This document shows positions 34,940 to 43,358 of a stretch of DNA of 64,000 nt, in pieces. This DNA comes from UKL13-2 sp038236905 (lineage in GTDB: Bacteria > Pseudomonadota > Gammaproteobacteria > Burkholderiales > Usitatibacteraceae). Position 1 is the first letter of the stretch; each line of letters starts with the position of its first letter. The stretch lies in assembly GCA_038236905.1 (NCBI GenBank), contig JBBRZG010000001.1, positions 28,599-92,598 of the forward strand, given 5' to 3'. A program made the position numbers and the translations under genes. The notes under the pieces are model-generated. The model ran no database searches, was not told where the DNA came from, and saw only the letters and a list, made by a program, of their open reading frames with translations.

Positions 34940-35485
34940 ATGGAAACAGGATCCTCCGAACGCGCTGCTTTTAATCCATTGATCAGACCTTATCTGGTCA
35001 TCACCATCGGCTCTGCAATGCTGCTCACGATAGTATTCGCGCCACTCGCGATCATCTGGTTTCTGGGCGTGGGTCAGTGGTGGGCGCGCCACTATTTCGA
35101 CAAACTTGACTGTGAACTCACCGATAAAGCGATTCGTTTCCGCAAAGGGATTTTGGTACAGATTGAAAAAACGATTCCGCTTGAGAACATCCAAGACGTT
35201 ACATTTATCGAGGGCCCGATCCTCAGGCATTTCAACTTGAGCACACTCAAGTTCGAAACCGCGGGGGCCAGTACCAGCGTTGACGGCAATATGAAGTTGA
35301 CCGGCATTATTGGCGCGCAAGCATTCCGGAACAATATTCTAGCCGCCCGCGATATGCTCAAGCATCGCGGCCAAACATCAATTCATCCGACGGCTAATCC
35401 CGCTATCGATGCACATCTCATCGTACTCAAAAGTATCGAAGCGAAACTGGACGCTATTGTGGCGCAGATGCGAGAGGGAAAATGA
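34940..35485 (+). CDS. Bacterial PH-domain (bPH2, YdbS-like) membrane protein
   Basis: A 181-residue protein with two hydrophobic helices at about 17-55 (YLVITIGSAMLLTIVFAPLAIIWFLGVGQWW) and a bacterial pleckstrin-homology domain of the bPH2 type after them: LTDKAIRFRKGILVQIEKTIPLENIQDVTFIEGPILRHFNLSTLKFETAG. The C-terminal 40 residues are helical. The function of such proteins is largely unknown; envelope stress or export are suggested for relatives. It is divergent from the TPR gene and converges with the outer-membrane barrel gene. Confidence 0.82.
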   Translation: METGSSERAAFNPLIRPYLVITIGSAMLLTIVFAPLAIIWFLGVGQWWARHYFDKLDCELTDKAIRFRKGILVQIEKTIPLENIQDVTFIEGPILRHFNLSTLKFETAGASTSVDGNMKLTGIIGAQAFRNNILAARDMLKHRGQTSIHPTANPAIDAHLIVLKSIEAKLDAIVAQMREGK

Positions 35486-35550
35486 AAACCGAGGCGGAAA
35501 AACGATGAAAAACCACAGCTCAACTAATCATCTCGTTTCGATTTGGCCGA

Positions 35551-36195
35551 TTAAAACTTGAACAACACGCCGAGCGAGTAATTATCAGCATCAAACGCAC
35601 TGCCCAGCGCGTTGCCACCGAGTTTGCGGAAGCGCTCGACCTCAAGGCGCAGCCCAAGATTTTTGCTCATCGCATATTGAACGCCAAAAGCCAACTTCCC
35701 AGCGGTCGAAGATGGTGAGCCGCCGGACGTAATCAGATCAATGCTGCCTGAGCCGCTAAAAACCCCGTCAGTTTTCATTCGTTGCACGCCAGCTCGGCCG
35801 AGCAACGAAAACTTATCGAAAATAGGCAGCGTGCCGACTAAATCAAGGCCGAAGCCTTTTACTTTAAGTCCGGGATTGAGACTGCCAGCAGGCTGAACGC
35901 TGGCTTGATATCCGTATTTGACGAGATCGGTGTAATTACCTTCGACGGCAACATACGATGTGAATTGGTAACCGAGTTTCAACCCGTAGCTGGTTGTTTT
36001 ATCGCTGAGCGATACAGAGGGGGAGTTAAATCCCAAGTCAAGCAACTGGCTTGATAGATCGCTGCCGTTGAGACCTGTTTTAGCTTGACCGGCAGAAATG
36101 CCAACAAAAAACTGCGCACGTGCGTTGGCAGTGGCGGCGAGCAGCAGCACGCAGAGCGCCAACTGATTTAAATATTTAAACTTATTAATCCTCAT
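35551..36195 (-). CDS. Outer-membrane beta-barrel protein (OmpA-like/OmpW-size)
   Basis: A 214-residue exported protein. Signal peptide about 1-27 (LALCVLLLAATANARAQ), then alternating amphipathic strands typical of eight-stranded barrels (YGLKLGYQFTSYVAVEGNYTDL; FSLLGRAGVQRM; LAFGVQYAMSKNLGLRLEVERF) and a terminal Phe in YSLGVLFKF, the recognition signal for the BAM complex. The function is unassigned; such barrels serve as small porins or structural proteins. It converges with the PH-domain gene. Confidence 0.88.
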   Translation of the reverse strand: MRINKFKYLNQLALCVLLLAATANARAQFFVGISAGQAKTGLNGSDLSSQLLDLGFNSPSVSLSDKTTSYGLKLGYQFTSYVAVEGNYTDLVKYGYQASVQPAGSLNPGLKVKGFGLDLVGTLPIFDKFSLLGRAGVQRMKTDGVFSGSGSIDLITSGGSPSSTAGKLAFGVQYAMSKNLGLRLEVERFRKLGGNALGSAFDADNYSLGVLFKF

Positions 36196-36344
36196 GTTGA
36201 GTCCTTGAAGTTGCGCCGCCGCGACTTGAACATCTAATTATTAAATCCTATTGCGATATCTTAGGCCTCTTTGTGCCGAAAAAGTTGCGCATTTACGGTT
36301 CATTGCTGCGCTTCGGTAAATTTGAGGGCATTGATGTGCGATTG

Positions 36345-36374
36345 TTTGGGTTTGGGTTTGGGTTTGGGTTTGGG
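36345..36374 (+). repeat. Five tandem TTTGGG units (G-quadruplex motif)
   Basis: The hexamer TTTGGG is repeated five times without error, giving at least four GGG runs with three-base spacers on the plus strand, the pattern needed for an intramolecular G-quadruplex. It lies between the barrel gene and the 3' end of ggt, 23 bases past the ggt stop. The GGT mRNA would carry the C-rich strand. Confidence 0.85.
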
Positions 36375-36397
36375 TCCGTCTGGGTTCATTTCCTTCG

Positions 36398-38254
36398 CTA
36401 TTCACCCTTAACCACACCTTCACGGCGCGGATCCGCACCGCCCGCCCAGCCTGAACGCGGCTTAACGATAGCGTCTAGGCTACTGCGGCTCTCATCGCTA
36501 CGCTGCCCATCAAACACGAAGCCGTGAAGGCCAGAATTACTATCAATCAATCTGACGAGGTGGCCTTTTGCTTCGAGCCCGGTTTTCAAGCTTTCATTCG
36601 GACTGCCGAGTTCCAGACTGGTGACGGCCGAAGTTTGTGCGCCAAAATTACCCAGGTTGATTGCATCCTGAATATTGAGTTTCCAGTCGAGCACGCCGAT
36701 CAGGGTCTTGGTCACATACTGGATGATATTGCTGCCGCCGGGCGAGCCCACCACCATTCGTACCCGTCCCGCCTGGTCAAACACAATGGTGGGTGCCATC
36801 GCGCTGCGCGGTCGTTTGCCGGGCTCGACGCGATTGGCCACGGGCGCACCGTTCGTCGCGGGTACAAACGAAAAATCAGTGAGTTGGCTATTCAACAAAA
36901 ACCCGCGCACCATTTGTTTTGAACCAAATGCAGATTCGATGGTGGTTGTCATCGCCACGACGTTCCCAATGTGATCCGTGATAGACATGTGCGAGGTGCC
37001 TGGCAAATCCGCCGACTGATCTGCTGACAAGGGTCGTTTGACACCCGGTGGCACCCCCGCTCTGGGTGCGCCCATACTGCGCGAAAGATTAATAATTTTC
37101 GCGCGTGATTTTAAATAGGCCTTATCCAGCAAACCGGTCATCGGTACACTGAAAAAATCAGGGTCCGCCATGTAGAGGGCACGATCCGCGTACGCCAGCC
37201 GATACGCTTCCGAAATGAGGTGAGTCGATTCCACCGTTTGTGCGCCGAGCGCGGCCACATCAAAATTTTCCAGCACGCTTAAGGTCATCAGCACGGTCGC
37301 GGCCGAGCTCGGCGAACCCATCGTGCAAATGGTCCACTGTGTGCGATAGGTCGAACAAACAGGTTCGCGTTTTTTGGCCTGATACCCGCCGAGATCAGCT
37401 TCACTCAATCGTCCCGGATTGCCGGGATGGTCGCGTACCGCTGCCACTATGTCACGTGCCATATCGCCCTTATAAAATGCATCTGCACCGCCCGCCGCGA
37501 TGGCGCGAAAAGTCGCGGCAAGATCGGGGTTTTTAAGGAGCGTTCCCGCTGCTTTTGGTGTGCCATCTGCGTGATAAAAATAAGCCGGTGCCTGCAACGG
37601 CTGGGCATTTAATTTTGATTCGAACGATTGCGCCGCATCGCCCGAGGTGGCTGAAAACAAGCGTCCGCTAATCGGGAAGCCTTGCTCGCAGAGGCGGATC
37701 GCGGGCTCAAATAATTTTGCCCAAGCAAGCTTGCCGTTTTCTTTATGTGCCAGTTCCAGCATGCGCAACACGCCCGGTGTGCCGACTGAGCGGCCGCCCA
37801 CGCGGGCGGCGAATGAGAGCGGCGCACCCGCAGCATCTAGAAATAAATTGCTGGTGACAGCCGCGGGCGCAGTTTCGCGCCCATCGTAGGTTTCCAGCTT
37901 TTTATTCACTGCGTCGTAATGCAGCATGAATGCGCCACCACCAATGCCGGAAGATTGCGGCTCGACCAGATTGAGCACCATTTGCACCGCAATAGCGGCA
38001 TCAATCGCCGCCCCGCCTGCGCGCAGCATCTCGATTCCAGCATCAACAGCCAATGGGTTGGCGGCGACCACCATATCTTTGCTGGTGAAAACGCTTTGCG
38101 TCGATGTCCAACCGGAAGGAAGCTCGGGGGGATGTTGCGCGACTGTTGTACAGCTTGCCAAAAGCAATAGCGCCGCGACGACAAAACTCGATGACGTGAG
38201 CTTCAGCGAACTGAAATGCGGCGAATGGGTGCTATATGAAATTGTGCTGAGCAT
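36398..38254 (-). CDS. ggt: Gamma-glutamyltransferase, lipoprotein form
   Basis: A 618-residue gamma-glutamyl transpeptidase proenzyme that hydrolyses or transfers the gamma-glutamyl group of glutathione. The N-terminus has a signal peptide with a lipobox-like LLLLASCTT, so the enzyme may be lipid-anchored. The catalytic Thr after autocleavage is in DLPGTSHMSITD, and substrate-binding glycines are in VGSPGGSNIIQYV. AAIAVQMVLNLVEPQSSGIGGGAF near the N-terminus is a family signature. Start ATG 38254 falls inside a palindrome that recurs upstream, suggesting repressor control. Normal length. Confidence 0.93.
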   Translation of the reverse strand: MLSTISYSTHSPHFSSLKLTSSSFVVAALLLLASCTTVAQHPPELPSGWTSTQSVFTSKDMVVAANPLAVDAGIEMLRAGGAAIDAAIAVQMVLNLVEPQSSGIGGGAFMLHYDAVNKKLETYDGRETAPAAVTSNLFLDAAGAPLSFAARVGGRSVGTPGVLRMLELAHKENGKLAWAKLFEPAIRLCEQGFPISGRLFSATSGDAAQSFESKLNAQPLQAPAYFYHADGTPKAAGTLLKNPDLAATFRAIAAGGADAFYKGDMARDIVAAVRDHPGNPGRLSEADLGGYQAKKREPVCSTYRTQWTICTMGSPSSAATVLMTLSVLENFDVAALGAQTVESTHLISEAYRLAYADRALYMADPDFFSVPMTGLLDKAYLKSRAKIINLSRSMGAPRAGVPPGVKRPLSADQSADLPGTSHMSITDHIGNVVAMTTTIESAFGSKQMVRGFLLNSQLTDFSFVPATNGAPVANRVEPGKRPRSAMAPTIVFDQAGRVRMVVGSPGGSNIIQYVTKTLIGVLDWKLNIQDAINLGNFGAQTSAVTSLELGSPNESLKTGLEAKGHLVRLIDSNSGLHGFVFDGQRSDESRSSLDAIVKPRSGWAGGADPRREGVVKGE

Positions 38255-38262
38255 AAATGCTT
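38249..38262. promoter_or_regulatory. Operator-like palindrome over the ggt start
   Basis: GAGCATAAATGCTT, with core AGCAT-AA-ATGCT. It overlaps the ggt start codon and is the exact reverse complement of the sequence at 38367-38380. The symmetry and pairing suggest binding sites of one regulator; the protein is unknown. Confidence 0.4.
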
Positions 38263-38599
38263 CCAAAGCAGGTTTAAATTTTAGACCAGCGTAAGCAACC
38301 GCGGGGCTGGTGTCAATGTGAAGTCGCTTATATGGAAGCCAATCTCTAGCATGGGCGAGTTTTCTTAAGCATTTATGCTCTGAAACGCCCACCTACATTG
38401 GGCATTTATTTTTAAATGGTTCAAATCCGACCCCTGCCGCACTGGTAATTAGGTTAGATCCGTGCCGTTAAAAATTTAGTCACCGAAAATTTTGCGATAT
38501 CGCTTGACAAGAATCACTTTTTTTGTGGCGTAATTATTTAGATCATTAATAGCTAGGTAACGTAACTAAATTGTAAAAAACTTTTCAGGGTGAACAATA
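38255..38599. other. Intergenic region between ggt and the AT-rich gene pair
   Basis: A 345-base divergent gap. It holds the upstream operator-like palindrome, a tRNA-3'-like GGTTCAAATCC at 38418-38428 without a matching acceptor 5' strand, and TTGACA at 38504-38509 that could be a -35 box for the following gene, with TAATTA 21 bases later as a poor -10. Confidence 0.45.
38367..38380. promoter_or_regulatory. Second operator-like palindrome upstream of ggt
   Basis: AAGCATTTATGCTC, exact reverse complement of 38249-38262, centred 118 bases from it. Pairing of two such sites around a promoter could permit DNA looping. Chance cannot be excluded for a short AT-rich dyad. Confidence 0.4.
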
Positions 38600-39103
38600 A
38601 TGTTGAGACGTTTAATTCAATCTGTTTTCTTGTTGTGCATGATGTTTCCGTCAACAGTGCTTTTTTACTCACCGCCTGCATCGGCGCTGATCTCTATAAT
38701 ATGTATGGAAAATCCTGAGACCGGGATCATAACGTGTACAGCCCAAGATGAAGGGGGCGGTTCATGCGCTGATGATGGTAGTTGTTACGGCAGTGGCGGC
38801 GGCACTGGTTGCGGAGGCGCCTGCGGGGATGGCGGGTCTAACTCAGCCAGCCAAGAACAGGTAAAAATCGTAGTTGAACGATATAAACATCAGTGCAGGC
38901 CAGCTAACCAAAGTGCAGAGGTTTATTCCGCCAGTCAAATAGAAAGTTGTAAGACGGCTTCATATTCTGAAGGGTTGCGTGAGTATCCAGCTTTGAGATA
39001 TTTGCCAGGTGGAACTGCAGGCTTGGGAGGAATCATAGCGCCTCTACGTAATGCTCATGTAGCAGATCAAATAGTTTCCGGCAACGATAAAGCTTGTCCG
39101 TAG
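38600..39103 (+). CDS. Unrecognised exported Cys/Gly-rich protein
   Basis: A 167-residue protein with a signal peptide (cleavage probably after PPASA, residue 29). The mature part opens with an acidic Cys-containing segment, then a Gly/Ser/Cys stretch at about residues 45-85 with motifs SCADDGSCYG and GCGGACGDGG, followed by a more ordinary helical region with two further Cys (HQCRP, ESCKTA) and a last Cys at the C-terminus (KACP). I recognise no family. AGGGTGAACAATA precedes the ATG. The region is AT-richer than its neighbours. The next gene starts 14 bases downstream and also encodes an exported Cys-containing protein. Confidence 0.65.
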   Translation: MLRRLIQSVFLLCMMFPSTVLFYSPPASALISIICMENPETGIITCTAQDEGGGSCADDGSCYGSGGGTGCGGACGDGGSNSASQEQVKIVVERYKHQCRPANQSAEVYSASQIESCKTASYSEGLREYPALRYLPGGTAGLGGIIAPLRNAHVADQIVSGNDKACP

Positions 39104-39117
39104 GTCTACGGAAATTA

Positions 39118-40203
39118 ATGCTTGTAAGCGCAAAATTTAAATTTAATTTTATGACAAAAAAAATCATTCTTATTTTATTTTCAATGGTCATAATTTTGAC
39201 GGGGTTTTTATTCCTAACGCCGTCAGGCAAGACACTCCCTAGGCATGAGCGCGCTGAAACTACAACACCATTGATTAATGATTTTAAAAAGGACAGCCTA
39301 TCTGTCAAAAGCGGGGTTGAAACCACAGCGTTATCGTCCGCTTTGCGGCAGGCAAATACCAGCGAAAAATCTCCGTTCGCGATGGAAGAAAGCACACGTA
39401 GCAGTCGGTGGAAAAAAGCGAAGAGTGCGCTATCGATAAATGCGGAAATTGAGCAGCTATTAATCGAGAGCGATGTGGAAAACCCAAGATTTGCATATAA
39501 GTTGTTTCTACTTTGCGAACAGGTGAATGAAAGCAAAAGTAGTGAACAATTGCCTGCGGAAGCGGTTCAACAAAGGCTGAAAGAATATGCAAACGGCAGA
39601 CCGCATGTCACGCAAATCACGCCGTATGAATGGCGGTTAACGCACGCGATAGTTGACGCGGGATACTCAGAGAATACGGTCGCAAAAAAGCGTGCGCTTA
39701 GTGATAAATTTGCAGCACGTTGCGGCGGGCCAGTGAGCGAAGCGCTTGGTATAAAGGTTGCGGGGTCAATCGATAACTCCGCCAAGGCTGGCTCGGCGTT
39801 GGCTAACGCCCCTTACGGAGACTTGAGAAGCGAAGCATCATTCGCTGCGTTGGAAAAAGTCTTACGCGATCCAAGTCTTGCCTCTGTATGGCTACCCATA
39901 AAACGAGATTTTTTGGGCGAAATTGCCGAAAATGCAGGCTATTTTGAAGGCCTGAATGACAATGATAAAAAAGCGTTACTTTGGCTTGTTATATGTAATT
40001 TTGGCAGCGATTGTGCTGATGATGGAATTACTAGGCTCGATGCTTGCCTCAACGCTTATTTATGCGATGGGAATTCCGTTGCAGAGTCCGTCGCAAATGC
40101 GGTAGGTAAAGACAAAGTGCCAATTGTTGCTGCGCGCGCAAATAAACTGTCGCTAGATTTGGCAGCCGCAGGCGCCGGGTTCTTTAAGTCTAGACAGAAA
40201 TAG
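39118..40203 (+). CDS. Unrecognised membrane-anchored or exported protein
   Basis: A protein of about 361 residues with one N-terminal hydrophobic segment (IILILFSMVIILTGFLFL) and a large extracytoplasmic part. The first ~110 residues after the helix are Ser/Thr/Lys-rich and probably disordered; the rest is helical. The C-terminal region shows paired Cys: LFLLCEQ, AARCGGP, VICNFGSDCADDG and LDACLNAYLCDG. A pattern with C-x6-C followed by C-x7-C is reminiscent of a family of exported hypothetical proteins in other proteobacteria, but I cannot name it. Start ATG 39118 has a weak GGA upstream; 39151 is an alternative. Both this gene and its upstream neighbour contain CADDG. Confidence 0.65.
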   Translation: MLVSAKFKFNFMTKKIILILFSMVIILTGFLFLTPSGKTLPRHERAETTTPLINDFKKDSLSVKSGVETTALSSALRQANTSEKSPFAMEESTRSSRWKKAKSALSINAEIEQLLIESDVENPRFAYKLFLLCEQVNESKSSEQLPAEAVQQRLKEYANGRPHVTQITPYEWRLTHAIVDAGYSENTVAKKRALSDKFAARCGGPVSEALGIKVAGSIDNSAKAGSALANAPYGDLRSEASFAALEKVLRDPSLASVWLPIKRDFLGEIAENAGYFEGLNDNDKKALLWLVICNFGSDCADDGITRLDACLNAYLCDGNSVAESVANAVGKDKVPIVAARANKLSLDLAAAGAGFFKSRQK

Positions 40204-40357
40204 GCTTAGTCGCGAATTGCAACAAGCATCGACACACTTGCAGTGAATTTGACAAGACTTGTAATTCTATCGGTATTACAACTTAGATCAGGGCACCCCA
40301 AAAAGAGTCATGTCTACTCGGCTTCAGCGCTCTCAAAAATCGAAGCGACTAAACTTT

Positions 40358-41545
40358 TTAACGCTGCACTAAAAGCCCTTTCAAATAATCGCCTTCCGGA
40401 AAATTAAGCGCAACGGGATGATCTGCGCCACCACTCAAATGTTTGATGATTTGTGCATCCACATTCGCGTCCAGCGCTGCGCCAGCGATGATCTTTTGAA
40501 ATAGCTCGGCAGAGATGCCGCCTGAGCAGGAAAACGTCATCAAGCGCCCGCCCTCGCGCAGCAATTTAAGCCCGAGCAAATTAATATCTTTGTAAGCGCG
40601 CGCTGCTTTTTCGGCGTGCTGCGCGGTTGGTGCAAATTTGGGCGGGTCCAGAATGATCAGGTCGAACGACCTGCCCATATCGCGCATTTTTCGCAGCGCG
40701 GTAAAAACGTCGGCCTCCCAAAATTCAGCCTTGCTGACGTCGCTAGCTGCATCCATGTTGTTGAGCGCAAGATTACGTTTAGCCATCGCCAGCGCGGGGC
40801 CCGAGCTGTCAATCGACATCACAGACTTCGCGCCGCCAGCCAGCGCAGCGGCGCTCATGGTGCCGGTGTAGCAAAAGCAATTCAGCACATCCAGATTATT
40901 GGCGAGCGAACGCGTTAACGCCCGATTCTCGCGCTGATCAAGATAGAAACCCGTTTTGTGACCTGCAACGATGTCGACCGCAATCTGTAACCCGTTTTCC
41001 TCAATCACAAGCTCGCCCGCCAAGGGGCTGCCCCCTATCAAGCCGCATCGAATCGGCAAGCCTTCCAGCGCCCGTACATCGGCGTCACTGCGTTCGTACA
41101 CGGCCGCAGCGCCAGTCTCTTCGATCAACAGACGCGCCAGCAATTCGCGCTGCGGCTCCATGCCCGCAGTAAGAATCTGCAGCACAATCACGCCGCCGTA
41201 TTGATCCGCGATCACGCCCGGCAAATGATCCGATTCTGCGTGAATCAGACGCATCGCATTGGTCTCATTGCGGAGCGACGCGCGGCGCTTAATGGCCCGG
41301 CGAATACACGCGCGGAAAAACGCTTCGTCAATGACATCCGCCTCAATGAACGACAGTGCCCGAGCGACGATTTGCGATTGCGCGCTATAGGTCGCATAGG
41401 CAAGGAATCTCCCGTCTTCCGCGGCTAACTTGATAATCTCGCCGGATTCTGCGCCATCACTGGATTTGACCGCGCCTGAAAATACCCACGGATGTTTACG
41501 CAGCAACGACTTTTCACGACCTTGTTTGATAATAATTTTCTTCAT
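40358..41545 (-). CDS. rlmI: RlmI, 23S rRNA m5C1962 methyltransferase
   Basis: A 395-residue class I SAM-dependent rRNA methyltransferase. An N-terminal PUA-like domain begins MKKIIIKQGREKSLLRKHPWVFSGAV, followed by the catalytic domain with SAM loop DVLNCFCYTGTMSAAALAGG, LIILDPPKFAPT and the catalytic Cys motif MTFSCSGGI. RlmI methylates C1962 in helix 70 of 23S rRNA. The start is set at ATG 41545, which gives the normal PUA start. It is divergent from trmB. Confidence 0.93.
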   Translation of the reverse strand: MKKIIIKQGREKSLLRKHPWVFSGAVKSSDGAESGEIIKLAAEDGRFLAYATYSAQSQIVARALSFIEADVIDEAFFRACIRRAIKRRASLRNETNAMRLIHAESDHLPGVIADQYGGVIVLQILTAGMEPQRELLARLLIEETGAAAVYERSDADVRALEGLPIRCGLIGGSPLAGELVIEENGLQIAVDIVAGHKTGFYLDQRENRALTRSLANNLDVLNCFCYTGTMSAAALAGGAKSVMSIDSSGPALAMAKRNLALNNMDAASDVSKAEFWEADVFTALRKMRDMGRSFDLIILDPPKFAPTAQHAEKAARAYKDINLLGLKLLREGGRLMTFSCSGGISAELFQKIIAGAALDANVDAQIIKHLSGGADHPVALNFPEGDYLKGLLVQR

Positions 41546-41704
41546 GCCCGCATTGTACCGATGGCTACCGCACGGCGCGCGCCAGCGGTGGTGAGATGGT
41601 GAGTTAGAAATCGGTGAGTGCACGAAAGGGCAAACAACTTCCCGCCCAACATGACCGCCACGTCACGTGCGGGTCGCTACAGATGCCTTCGCTATAATCA
41701 TTGA

Positions 41705-42421
41705 ATGAATGCAGATCCTGGCAAAGAAGTAAACGAGCTGACGCATCGCCCCATCCGCAGCTTTGTCCTCCGGCAAGGACGTTTGTCCACCGGACAATCT
41801 CGCGCGGTCGAAAATATCGGGCCACGCCTAGTCATTTCCTATGCGCCCACGACGCTCGACTATGAAAAGGTGTTTGGCCGAACTGCGCCGACGATAGTGG
41901 AAATCGGCTTTGGGATGGGTCACACGACTGCCGATATCGCCGCCTCACTTCGAGATAAAAATTTCATCGGCATAGAAGTACACACGCCCGGGGTGGGTAG
42001 TTTGTTAAAAATGGCAGACGAAAGAGCACTGGATAATTTGCGCATCGTGCAGCATGACGCGGTCGAGGTGCTACAGCACATGATCGTGGATAGCTCGCTC
42101 GCAGGACTGCACATTTTTTTCCCTGACCCCTGGCCCAAAAAACGTCACCACAAGCGGCGTTTGATTCAAGCGGGTTTCGTGGATTTGCTGACGCAAAAAC
42201 TGATGCCAGACGGCATTATTCATCTCGCCACGGATTGGCACGAATACGCGGATCAGATGCTGGCCGTGTTGAGCGCATCTCCTGCCTTGGTCAACACCGC
42301 CGCAGGCTTTGCACCTCGGCCCAGCTATCGCACCGAGTCCAATTTCGAACGCAAAGGACTCGCGAAAGGGCATGGCGTTTGGGACCTGGTTTTTCGCCGA
42401 GTTGGCTTAGATGACAGCTAG
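41705..42421 (+). CDS. trmB: TrmB, tRNA (guanine-N7)-methyltransferase
   Basis: A 238-residue enzyme that methylates N7 of G46 in tRNA. Motifs are the SAM loop EIGFGMGHTTADIA, IGIEVHTPGVGSLL, and the signature FPDPWPKKRHHKRRLI with the catalytic Asp. The C-terminus ends in an aromatic/Arg region expected for tRNA binding. Normal length. The FecR-domain gene follows after 30 bases on the same strand. Confidence 0.97.
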   Translation: MNADPGKEVNELTHRPIRSFVLRQGRLSTGQSRAVENIGPRLVISYAPTTLDYEKVFGRTAPTIVEIGFGMGHTTADIAASLRDKNFIGIEVHTPGVGSLLKMADERALDNLRIVQHDAVEVLQHMIVDSSLAGLHIFFPDPWPKKRHHKRRLIQAGFVDLLTQKLMPDGIIHLATDWHEYADQMLAVLSASPALVNTAAGFAPRPSYRTESNFERKGLAKGHGVWDLVFRRVGLDDS

Positions 42422-42451
42422 ATTAGCGAAATCAAAACAGGGATTTCCCGG

Positions 42452-43219
42452 ATGGAAAACAAGATCCACATAGAAGAGACCGTATTCATGAGAAGTTCGT
42501 TAAGCAACACACTCAAAGCGCGGCGTAAATGGTTGGTGCACGCCGGGGCTTTATCGATTGCGGGCCCGCTCGGATTTTGGGGAGCGATTCAAGATGCACT
42601 TGCAAATGGGGATAAGCCGGTGGTGCGCGGCATACAGTCGATTCAAGGTACGGTCACCGTCAATGGTGTTGCCGCGGCCGTGGGCACGCTGGTGAAAGTG
42701 GGCGATCGAATTTCGACAAGCGTGAAAAAAGACAGCTCGGCGGTGGTGGTGGTTGGTCACGATGCGTATCTTTTACGCGAGGACACCACCATTATTTTGC
42801 AGGCCAGCAAAGTCTCTGCGGGCGTCGGCGCAATCGAGGCATTGGAGTCACTTTTAGTCGCCTCCGGCAAGGTGCTGTCCGTGTTTGGCAAACGCACACC
42901 CAACAAGGCCGTAACGGTGCGGGTGCGAAACGCCATCATCGGCATTCGCGGCACAGGCTGCTATATCGAAGCGTCAGATCGCCGTACTTATTTTTGCCTG
43001 TGTTATGGCGAAGCTACTCTCGATGGGCTTGGCATGAACACACAGACGATTCGAACCACTCACCACGAGCAGCCTATTTGGATCGAAGAAAGCAGCGGCA
43101 GTATGAAAACCGGGAGGGCCTCGTTCGGCAGCCACACCGATGAGGAGCTCATCCTGCTGGAAAAGTTGACGGGGCGCGAACCACCGTTTGTAGCACTGGG
43201 GCTTACGGGCCGATATTGA
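42452..43219 (+). CDS. Stand-alone FecR-domain protein with Tat-like signal
   Basis: A 255-residue exported protein. The N-terminus holds a twin-arginine-like sequence (ARRKWLVHAGALSIAG, Arg24-Arg25) before a hydrophobic stretch. Residues about 60-200 match the FecR domain: IQGTVTVNGVAAAVGTLVKVGDRISTS, DAYLLREDTTIIL and NAIIGIRGTGCYIEAS. FecR proteins usually transduce iron signals to FecI sigma factors, but no fecI or TonB receptor is nearby and there is no cytosolic anti-sigma part, so it is more likely a periplasmic binding or sensing protein. ATG 42452 has AGGGA eight bases upstream; ATG 42488 would give a shorter leader. Confidence 0.75.
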   Translation: MENKIHIEETVFMRSSLSNTLKARRKWLVHAGALSIAGPLGFWGAIQDALANGDKPVVRGIQSIQGTVTVNGVAAAVGTLVKVGDRISTSVKKDSSAVVVVGHDAYLLREDTTIILQASKVSAGVGAIEALESLLVASGKVLSVFGKRTPNKAVTVRVRNAIIGIRGTGCYIEASDRRTYFCLCYGEATLDGLGMNTQTIRTTHHEQPIWIEESSGSMKTGRASFGSHTDEELILLEKLTGREPPFVALGLTGRY

Positions 43220-43358
43220 TTTCCAAATATTGTCTGGCGAGCGAATCCCATAGCCTGTTATCGCCAAAAGCTTAAAAGTAGAGGTCGCAGCGCGGGCGAG
43301 CATTTCCGAACATAAATGTCTGTTTATCCCCGTCGATATTGGGCTTTGGCAATTTAAA

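Noticed and set aside
36241..36438. Frame encoding a TQTQTQTQ tract on the minus strand
   Set aside because: It is the translation of the TTTGGG repeat complement and overlaps the ggt end; no ribosome site.
38418..38441. GGTTCAAATCC followed by a pyrimidine-rich run and CA, resembling a tRNA 3' end
   Set aside because: No matching acceptor 5' strand or anticodon arm is found upstream and the T-stem does not pair, so it is not a tRNA; no second copy was seen at the other end of the AT-rich patch that would make it an attachment site.
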